Assembly: GCF_036325985.1 (NCBI RefSeq)
Contig: NZ_JAUHLI010000025.1
Location: 1 to 26,925, forward strand
DNA: 26,925 nt
Source: Alkalimonas cellulosilytica
GTDB lineage: Bacteria > Pseudomonadota > Gammaproteobacteria > Enterobacterales > Alteromonadaceae
Direction of reading: 5' to 3'
Numbering within the stretch: the stretch's first letter is position 1; each line of letters opens with the position of its first letter. The notes under the pieces were generated by a model that saw nothing but the letters and a program-made list of their open reading frames with translations, searched no databases and was not told where the DNA came from. Below, one piece after another: positions 21,245-26,925 of this stretch. Made by a program: the position numbers and the translations under genes.

Positions 21245-23158
21245 TTACGACTTGGTAGCAATTTCTGCCTGCAGCTTAGCAATAAAGCCCTCTACCGACA
21301 TTTTGCCCAAGTCTTCCCCCTTACGGGTGCGCACCGCCACGTCACCGGCTTCCATCTCTTTATCGCCGACAACAATCAGGTACGGGATCCGCTTTAAGGT
21401 ATGCTCGCGGATTTTAAAGCCTATTTTCTCATTTCTCAAGTCACTTATCACTCGAATGCCCTGAGATTTGAAAGTTTTTACCAATTTCTGCACATAGTCG
21501 GCCTGATGATCGGTAATATTCATCACCACCACCTGGGTTGGTGCCAACCAGGCCGGGAATAAACCAGCGTATTCTTCAATCAAAATACCGATAAAACGCT
21601 CCAGCGAGCCTAAAATGGCGCGGTGGATCATCACTGGCGGCTTGCGCTCGCCATCTTCATCGACAAATTGCGCGCCCAAACGCGCTGGCATCGAGAAATC
21701 GAGCTGTATAGTACCACATTGCCAGGCCCGGCCGATGGAATCATACAAAGTAAATTCAATCTTAGGACCATAAAAAGCCCCCTCACCTGGCTGGTACTGG
21801 AATTCCAGACCATTGCGCTGCAGGGCTTCGGCCAATGCCTGCTCGGATTTATCCCAGCTTTCATCGCTACCAATGCGCTTTTCCGGCCGGGTCGACAGCT
21901 TGATATCGATGTTGTCGCTAAAGCCAAAATCTTTGTAGACGTCGTACACCATTCGGATGCAGCTAGTCACTTCATCCAGAATTTGCGCTTCGGTACAGAA
22001 CACATGGGCATCGTCCTGGGTAAAGGAGCGCACCCGCATCAGGCCATGCAAAGCACCCGACGGCTCGTTGCGATGCACAATGCCAAATTCAGCCATGCGG
22101 TATGGCAGGTCACGGTAACTTTTTAAGCCCTGATTAAAAATCTGCACATGGCCCGGGCAGTTCATCGGCTTCACCGCGTAGGTGCGTTTTTCCGACTCGG
22201 TGGCAAAGATATTGTCGTGGTACTTGTCCCAGTGGCCGGATTTTTCCCACATTGAGACATCCATGATCATCGGTGCACGGACTTCTTCGTAGTCGTACTC
22301 CACCAGTTTTTCGCGCATGTAATTTTCGATGGTTTTATAGATTTTCCAGCCATCATCGTGCCAGAACACCATGCCAGGTGCTTCTTCCTGCCAGTGGAAC
22401 AGATTCAGTGCCTTGCCAATTTTACGGTGATCGCGCTTTTCCGCTTCTTCGAGCTGCGTTAAATAAGCCGCTAATTGTTTCTTATCCGCCCAGGCAGTGC
22501 CATAAATGCGCTGCAGCATCTTGTTGTTGGAGTCGCCACGCCAGTAAGCACCGGCAACTTTCATTACTTTAAAATGCTGACAAAACTTCATATTGGGTAC
22601 ATGCGGACCACGGCACATATCGATGTATTCTTCGTGGTGATACAGGCCTGGCTGATCGTCTTTGCTAACGTTTTCCTGCAGGATTTGCAGCTTGTAATTC
22701 TCACCACGGGCTTTGAAGGTATCGAACGCTTCCTGCCAACTGACTTTTTTCTTAATCACGTCGTATTCGGTTTTCGCCAGCTCCAGCATGCGCTGTTCGA
22801 GCTGCTGTAAATCGTCGTGGCTAAGCGAATGCTCCATATCCACGTCGTAATAAAAACCTTTGTCAATCACCGGGCCGATGGCCATTTTTACATTGGGCCA
22901 CAGTTGCTTGATGGCATGGCCAAGCAAGTGCGCGCAGGAATGGCGGATGATCTCCAGGCCTTCCTCGTTTTTGGCGGTGATGATTTGCAGCTCGGCATCC
23001 TGCTCAATCAAATCGCAGGCGTCAACCAACTGACCATTGACACGGCCGGCGATGGTCGCTTTCGCTAAACCAGGGCCAATGTCTTTGGCTACATCCATCA
23101 CAGAAACTGAGTGTTCGAATACGCGCTGACTGCCGTCAGGCAAAGTAATTACAGGCAT
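21245..23158 (-). CDS. thrS: Threonyl-tRNA synthetase
   Basis: 637 residues from the ATG at 23158 (AAAGGA seven bases upstream). N-terminal TGS domain (1-62: PVITLPDGSQRVF...), editing domain with His73, His77, Cys182 and His186 (HSCAHLLGH; MCRGPH), class II catalytic core with the zinc cysteine Cys334 in PMNCPGHVQIFN, motif 2 RNEPSGALHGLMRVRSFTQDDAH, motif 3 near GSLERFIGILIEEYAG, and the C-terminal anticodon-binding domain. The residue numbers agree with the E. coli enzyme. The frame stays open for 71 codons upstream without family homology, so I treat that part as leader. First gene of the thrS-infC-rpmI-rplT operon; the gap to infC is 26 bases. Confidence 0.98.
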   Translation of the reverse strand: MPVITLPDGSQRVFEHSVSVMDVAKDIGPGLAKATIAGRVNGQLVDACDLIEQDAELQIITAKNEEGLEIIRHSCAHLLGHAIKQLWPNVKMAIGPVIDKGFYYDVDMEHSLSHDDLQQLEQRMLELAKTEYDVIKKKVSWQEAFDTFKARGENYKLQILQENVSKDDQPGLYHHEEYIDMCRGPHVPNMKFCQHFKVMKVAGAYWRGDSNNKMLQRIYGTAWADKKQLAAYLTQLEEAEKRDHRKIGKALNLFHWQEEAPGMVFWHDDGWKIYKTIENYMREKLVEYDYEEVRAPMIMDVSMWEKSGHWDKYHDNIFATESEKRTYAVKPMNCPGHVQIFNQGLKSYRDLPYRMAEFGIVHRNEPSGALHGLMRVRSFTQDDAHVFCTEAQILDEVTSCIRMVYDVYKDFGFSDNIDIKLSTRPEKRIGSDESWDKSEQALAEALQRNGLEFQYQPGEGAFYGPKIEFTLYDSIGRAWQCGTIQLDFSMPARLGAQFVDEDGERKPPVMIHRAILGSLERFIGILIEEYAGLFPAWLAPTQVVVMNITDHQADYVQKLVKTFKSQGIRVISDLRNEKIGFKIREHTLKRIPYLIVVGDKEMEAGDVAVRTRKGEDLGKMSVEGFIAKLQAEIATKS

Positions 23159-23217
23159 GACTTGTCCTTTTTCCAGTGGTGGCCCATACCAAGGGTCACA
23201 TATGAATTCAATAATGT

Positions 23218-23248
23218 TTACCCGTTTCGGATGAAACACAACGGATAA
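23218..23248 (-). promoter_or_regulatory. Hairpin in the thrS leader, candidate operator
   Basis: On the minus strand TTATCCGTT can pair with AACGGGTAA (one U-G pair) across a 13-base loop, or as a 7-base-pair outer stem with an inner TTTC/GAAA stem. It lies about 60 bases before the thrS ATG. E. coli ThrRS represses its own translation by binding tRNA-like hairpins in this leader; whether this hairpin is the counterpart is unproven. Confidence 0.35.
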
Positions 23249-23449
23249 AGCTGAGACGGTATGCCTTGCGGACCAGTCGATGACCCCTACTAAGAGCCAT
23301 TTGATGCACAACGCGGAATACCGCTTGTTTTCAGCGCGGCTATGATAACACCTGCCCCCGCGAAGCTCCATACAAAGTCATGGCCGTGGGTGAATTTTCT
23401 TAATTTTGCGCCATACTAAGTACACAAAGTTCAGATTGGAGCAAACACC

Positions 23450-24310
23450 ATGTGGCAAGCCATTGCAGAACACATTAACAGTGAGCTGGATACCGACTTT
23501 AAAGTGGAAAAAAAACAGCAACTGAGTGGTGGTGATATCAATCTGGCTTACCATATCTCTGATGATAAACACGACTTTTTCATCAAACTGAACGAAAAAG
23601 AACAATTGGAGCAATTTATCTCGGAAGCTATGAGCCTGCACTGCATTGAGCAGCGTCACGCCATCCGTGTGCCTAAAGTTATTTGCTACGGCCAAACGCT
23701 GGATAAGGCTTTTCTGGTGCTGGAGTATCTGCCTTTAGTAGATGAACACAATGCGGGTTGGGAGACTTTGGGGCTTGCCATGGCCAAGCTGCATGAAGAC
23801 AGTGGCCAGGCCATGTATGGCTTTGATTGGGACAGCACCCTGGGACGAACCAGTCAGCCCAATAAGTGGCAAGGCAGCTGGAGCAGTTTTTTTTCGGAGC
23901 AACGCCTTGGCTGGTTGCTGCAACTGCTGCAGGAGCAAGGCTTTGGCTTTGGCAAAATCGACTTTCTGGTCGAGCAATGCCGGCAGCGGCTGCACCATTA
24001 TGAACCCGAACCAAGCCTGGTGCATGGTGACTTTTGGCGCGGCAATGTCGGCTTTATGGCCGATGAAGCCGTCATCTTTGATCCGGCCAGCTACTATGGT
24101 GATCGGGAAGTGGATATTGCCTTTAGCGAGTTGTTTGGCCGTTTTCCGGAGCGCTTTTATCACAGCTACCAAAATCAGTACCCGCTGGATAAGAACTACG
24201 GTGAGCGTAAAAATTTATACAACCTCTACCATGTACTGAACCATGCCTATATGTTCCGTGGCAGTTACCTGCTGCAAGCCCAGGATATGGTCAAGCAGCT
24301 GTTCTATTGA
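23450..24310 (+). CDS. Fructosamine kinase family protein
   Basis: 286 residues of the fructosamine/ketosamine-3-kinase family (YniA-like in enterics), which phosphorylate sugar adducts on amines so that these fall apart; a role in protein or metabolite deglycation is known for relatives. Visible: a nucleotide-binding N-lobe with QLSGGDINLAYHI and FFIKLN, the hinge VLEYLPL, the catalytic loop HGDFWRGN (192-199, Asp194 as base), and the metal-binding FDPASYYGDREVD (Asp211). GGAG precedes the ATG by nine bases. Divergent from thrS, sharing a 291-base region; followed by the pteridine reductase gene with its own promoter candidate. Confidence 0.92.
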   Translation: MWQAIAEHINSELDTDFKVEKKQQLSGGDINLAYHISDDKHDFFIKLNEKEQLEQFISEAMSLHCIEQRHAIRVPKVICYGQTLDKAFLVLEYLPLVDEHNAGWETLGLAMAKLHEDSGQAMYGFDWDSTLGRTSQPNKWQGSWSSFFSEQRLGWLLQLLQEQGFGFGKIDFLVEQCRQRLHHYEPEPSLVHGDFWRGNVGFMADEAVIFDPASYYGDREVDIAFSELFGRFPERFYHSYQNQYPLDKNYGERKNLYNLYHVLNHAYMFRGSYLLQAQDMVKQLFY

Positions 24311-24320
24311 TCCCTTTATG

Positions 24321-24351
24321 TTGATCCAAAATAGGTTTCGGCTGATAGAAT
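24321..24351 (+). promoter_or_regulatory. Promoter candidate for the pteridine reductase gene
   Basis: TTGATC (24321-24326) lies 19 bases from TAGAAT (24346-24351), which is preceded by TGA as a TGn extended -10. The spacing is long, but the extended -10 can compensate. Confidence 0.4.
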
Positions 24352-24381
24352 ACTCCCTTTACCAGCAAAAGTGATGCTTCT

Positions 24382-25134
24382 ATGAGCTTAACAACTTCCC
24401 CTGTCGCCCTGATCACCGGTAGCGCCAAGCGGCTTGGTCGCGCCATGATAGAACGGCTGCATCATCATGGCTACAACGTCATTATTCACTACCACAGCTC
24501 TGAACACGAAGCGCAGAACTTTGCAGGTAGCTTGAATCAGCAGCGCCCTGACAGCGCCTGCCTGGTGCAAGGCGATTTGACCGATAACAACAGCTTGCTG
24601 CGTATTGCCAGGGAAGCAGAGCAGGCTTTTGGCCGGCTGGATGTCCTGATTAACAATGCCTCGGCTTTTCATCCTACCCGCATTGGCAGCGCCAGTTTTG
24701 ACGACTGGGATCAACTGATGGGTTCCAATGCCAAGGCACCGTTTTTCCTGAGCCAGGCATTGGCTCCAGTGCTTTCAAAGCAAAACGGCTGCATTATCAA
24801 TATGGTGGATATTCATGCCGAACGCCCCTTGCTGGAGCATCCCATCTACTGCATGGCTAAAGCAGCACTTTTGATGCTAACAAAGTCGCTGGCACGCGAA
24901 TTAGCGCCTACAATAAGAGTGAATGGGATAGCACCTGGCGCCATACTCTGGCCCAGCAACGACATTGCAGCAACAGACAAACAAATGATCCTGCAGCAAA
25001 TCCCATTGGAGACACTTGGCACTCCGGACGATATTGCCGATACCGCCTTGTTTTTGATCGAATCGGGTTATGTGAACGGACAAATTATTGCGGTCGATGG
25101 CGGCAGAAGTCTGGGGGGAACAAAAAAAGCCTAA
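24382..25134 (+). CDS. folM: Pteridine reductase, short-chain dehydrogenase family
   Basis: 250 residues. NADPH-dependent reductase of dihydrobiopterin- or dihydrofolate-type pterins, like E. coli FolM and trypanosomatid PTR1. The cofactor loop is TGSAKRLG (12-19), with the Arg typical of pteridine reductases; NNAS is at 91-94. The catalytic set is Asp143, Tyr156 and Lys160: the usual SDR serine is replaced by Asp in NMVDIHAERP and the Asp-Tyr spacing of 13 equals that of PTR1. The end LGTPDDIADTALFLIESGYVNGQIIAVDGG is standard. The start ATG 24382 has only a weak ribosome site. It is 24 bases upstream of the CPXCG gene and probably co-transcribed with it. Confidence 0.88.
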   Translation: MSLTTSPVALITGSAKRLGRAMIERLHHHGYNVIIHYHSSEHEAQNFAGSLNQQRPDSACLVQGDLTDNNSLLRIAREAEQAFGRLDVLINNASAFHPTRIGSASFDDWDQLMGSNAKAPFFLSQALAPVLSKQNGCIINMVDIHAERPLLEHPIYCMAKAALLMLTKSLARELAPTIRVNGIAPGAILWPSNDIAATDKQMILQQIPLETLGTPDDIADTALFLIESGYVNGQIIAVDGGRSLGGTKKA

Positions 25135-25158
25135 CAGCCTGTTACAATTGGAGGCGGT

Positions 25159-25359
25159 ATGTCGGTATTACGTCGCACCATTGAATGCCCCTTTTGCGGT
25201 CACCATCTGCACATTAGTTTTGAGGTGACCGATGAGGATCAGGATTACATCGAAGACTGCAGCAATTGCTGCAATCCGATCCATTTACGCGTGCACAAAG
25301 ACGATTTGCATCACAGTGTGCAGTTGTTTGTCGATGCCGATGATGAACAGTACTACTAA
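25159..25359 (+). CDS. CPXCG motif cysteine-rich protein
   Basis: 66 residues. Two cysteine pairs, CPFCG (10-14) and CSNCC (34-38), suit one zinc site, and the rest is very acidic (TDEDQDYIEDC, DADDEQYY). This matches the small CPXCG family of unknown function common in gammaproteobacteria. GGAGG lies before ATG 25159. It follows folM closely; its last four bases overlap the end of the convergent ribE. Confidence 0.88.
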   Translation: MSVLRRTIECPFCGHHLHISFEVTDEDQDYIEDCSNCCNPIHLRVHKDDLHHSVQLFVDADDEQYY

Positions 25360-25976
25360 GCCTGCTGCCGTTGCTGCATCACCCGCTCAACCGTTTGCAC
25401 AATGGTGACGGTTTGCTGATCCAGCTCAATATTGAGCCGATCACCCACTTGACGCTGCCCCAATGTGGTGATGCTGAGCGTTTCCGGAATTAAGTGCAAT
25501 TCAAAACCATCCGCATGCACCGCTCCTACCGTCAGGCTGGCACCATCTACTGTAATAAAACCTTTGGCCAGAACATAAGGCAGATACTCTGCCTCCAACC
25601 GCAGTCGCATACGGCAGTTGTGCTCGCTGCGTGCAAGCTCGATCAGCTCCGCAGTGGTTTGGATATGGCCAGACACCAGATGGCCACCAATTTCATCGCC
25701 AAACTTTAATGAGCGCTCAAAGTTGACCCAATCGCCCTGTGCTAAAGCGCCCAGATTGGTTCTGGCCAGGGTTTCATCAATCACATCAAAAGTGACCCTG
25801 CCAGCGGCTTCATCAAAGGCGGTGACCGTTAAACAGACCCCGTTAATAGCAATACTGGCTCCCAGGGCTAACTGCTGCAACTTATTCGAAGCTACGGCAA
25901 GGGTTAGCTGGCGAAAATTAGGGGCAGAAGCTATGGCGGCAATTTGGGCCTGACACTGAACAATACCTGTAAACAT
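25356..25976 (-). CDS. ribE: Riboflavin synthase, alpha chain
   Basis: 206 residues. Converts two 6,7-dimethyl-8-ribityllumazine molecules to riboflavin and a pyrimidine product. The MFTGIVQ start is diagnostic. Two homologous lumazine-binding barrels are visible: the first has LGASIAINGVCLTVTAFD (about 37-54), the second has LAKGFITVDGASLTVGAV (about 134-151), and VSGHIQTTAELIEL lies between. The ATG at 25976 has GAGGG about five bases upstream. It is divergent from the MATE gene with only 59 bases between, an arrangement also found in E. coli (ribE/ribC next to mdtK). No FMN riboswitch fits in that gap. Confidence 0.96.
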   Translation of the reverse strand: MFTGIVQCQAQIAAIASAPNFRQLTLAVASNKLQQLALGASIAINGVCLTVTAFDEAAGRVTFDVIDETLARTNLGALAQGDWVNFERSLKFGDEIGGHLVSGHIQTTAELIELARSEHNCRMRLRLEAEYLPYVLAKGFITVDGASLTVGAVHADGFELHLIPETLSITTLGQRQVGDRLNIELDQQTVTIVQTVERVMQQRQQA

Positions 25977-26035
25977 ACACCCTCTGTTGTGCTAAAGTAT
26001 GCGCCCGTTCCTGCAGGGGCAACTCATTGATCACT

Positions 26036-26925
26036 ATGCTACCTTTTTCCCGCTTTGAAGCCAGAACAATTTTTAAATTATCCGGCCCCATCGTGCTGGC
26101 CCAACTCACGCAAACCCTGATGTATTTTGTCGATACCGTGATGGCCGGCCGGGTCAGTGCACTGGATATGGCGGCGATCGCAGTCGCTTCCGGTTTGTGG
26201 CTACCGGTGATGCTGACTTTGCAGGGCTTACTGCTGGCGCTCACCCCTATTATTGCCCAGTATTTTGGCAGCAAAAAAACCGAACCGGTGACGCATTACA
26301 CCCTGCAAGGCTTGTATCTTGGTCTGGCACTGGCAGCTAGTTTATTCGTGGTGATGCAGTTTGCCGATCACTTGCTGGACCTGCTGAATATGGAAGCAGA
26401 GCTGCGGGAAAAAACCAGCTTGTACCTGACCTTTGTCAGTTACGGCCTGTTCCCGGCCGCTGGCTACATGGTCATGCGTAACCTGTTTGAGGGCATTGGC
26501 AACACCAAAGCCAGCATGTGGATCAGCTTTGTTGGCATCCTGGTGAATATCCCGGCCAACTACGTGTTTATCTACGGCAAGTTAGGCATGCCGGCCTATG
26601 GCGGTGCCGGCTGTGGTATCGCCACCAGCCTGGTACTGCTGGCGATGTTCCTGGCCATGCTGGTGTATGGCTGGTTTAGCCGCAGTACCGCCCCCTATCG
26701 TTTCTGGCCGGCCCGGCTGACGCCAGATTTTAAAGCCATCTGGCAGGTAATCCGCATCGGCACCCCCATCGCCTTATCGATTTTCTTTGAAGTCACCCTC
26801 TTTGCCTGCATTCCATTGATGATTGTGCATCTTGGCCCTGTGGTGGTCGCTGGTCATCAGGTGGCGCACAACTACAGCGCCATTGTCTTTATGATCCCAC
26901 TCAGCCTGGGCATGGCAGCAACCAT
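26036..26925 (+). CDS. norM: MATE family multidrug efflux protein, truncated by the window end
   Basis: About 296 codons are present and the frame is open to the last base, so the 3' part (family length about 450-460) is missing. The start MLPFSRFEARTIFKLSG is followed by VLAQLTQTLMYFVDTVMAG, the diagnostic first membrane segment of NorM/MdtK proteins, then several further hydrophobic segments (WLPVMLTLQGLLLALTPIIAQYFG; MVMRNLFEGIGNTKASMW). It exports cationic drugs in exchange for sodium or protons. The ATG at 26036 has a poor ribosome site; a TTG three codons upstream sits better relative to AGGGG and is an alternative start. The symbol is assigned by family and by the ribE neighbour. Confidence 0.88.
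   Translation, partial: MLPFSRFEARTIFKLSGPIVLAQLTQTLMYFVDTVMAGRVSALDMAAIAVASGLWLPVMLTLQGLLLALTPIIAQYFGSKKTEPVTHYTLQGLYLGLALAASLFVVMQFADHLLDLLNMEAELREKTSLYLTFVSYGLFPAAGYMVMRNLFEGIGNTKASMWISFVGILVNIPANYVFIYGKLGMPAYGGAGCGIATSLVLLAMFLAMLVYGWFSRSTAPYRFWPARLTPDFKAIWQVIRIGTPIALSIFFEVTLFACIPLMIVHLGPVVVAGHQVAHNYSAIVFMIPLSLGMAAT

Noticed and set aside
23159..23371. Extended 708-residue threonyl-tRNA synthetase
   Set aside because: ThrRS begins at MPVITLPDG, residue numbers from there agree with E. coli (His73, Cys182, Cys334), and AAAGGA precedes that ATG.
25977..26035. FMN riboswitch upstream of riboflavin synthase
   Set aside because: Only 59 bases separate ribE from the divergent MATE gene, and no conserved RFN helices are visible there.
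1..26925. tRNA genes, CRISPR arrays, insertion sequences, attachment sites
   Set aside because: Looked for by eye; no cloverleaf-like sequence, regularly spaced repeat, transposase or integrase product is evident. A tRNAscan or repeat search was not possible.

Overview
The window looks like a chromosomal segment of a marine or freshwater gammaproteobacterium of the Alteromonadales/Chromatiaceae type (Rheinheimera, Alishewanella or Shewanella relatives). This rests on the thrS-infC-rpmI-rplT order with an AUU-started infC, a DUF3081 gene, divergent ribE/norM-type genes as in enterics, and branched-chain keto acid dehydrogenase genes behind LiuR-like palindromes. The genus is inference. I see no tRNA, rRNA, CRISPR array, insertion sequence or phage gene.

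Layout. 1-3784 (minus): a branched-chain 2-oxoacid dehydrogenase operon (E1 alpha, E1 beta, E2), with a terminator-like palindrome at the window edge. 3785-4164: a gene-free control region with two LiuR-like operators and a strong hairpin. 4165-5202 (minus): astE. 5318-8936 (minus): four genes in a row, read downstream: GNAT acetyltransferase, a SonM/OphMA-type peptide backbone N-methyltransferase, a 103-residue precursor-like protein with a borosin-binding-domain-like N-terminus and an extremely acidic tail, and a periplasmic helical-repeat diguanylate cyclase. This is the most interesting part: a split-borosin RiPP locus whose precursor gene overlaps the start of a c-di-GMP synthase gene. 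9063-9839 (plus): an orphan periplasmic binding protein. 9827-12061 (minus): YgiQ-type radical SAM protein. 12123-16293 (minus): an RND efflux pair (adaptor, then pump).

16510-19886: small and secreted proteins, namely a lysine-free disordered protein (+), a DUF3081 protein (-), a secreted hypothetical (+) and a secreted M28 metallopeptidase lipoprotein (+), closed by a good terminator. 20016-23158 (minus): the translation operon thrS-infC-rpmI-rplT, with visible RNA structure before rpmI and thrS. 23450-25359 (plus): fructosamine kinase family protein, pteridine reductase and a CPXCG cysteine-rich protein. 25356-25976 (minus): riboflavin synthase. 26036 to the window end (plus): a truncated MATE efflux gene.

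How the genes may work together. The Bkd proteins oxidise keto acids from Val, Leu and Ile. AstE ends arginine catabolism by the succinyl pathway. In the borosin locus the methyltransferase is expected to bind the helical leader of the separate precursor and N-methylate backbone amides in the short hydrophobic stretch after it. The GNAT could add a further modification, and the overlapping GGDEF gene suggests a link to c-di-GMP signalling. The last two points are inference from gene order.
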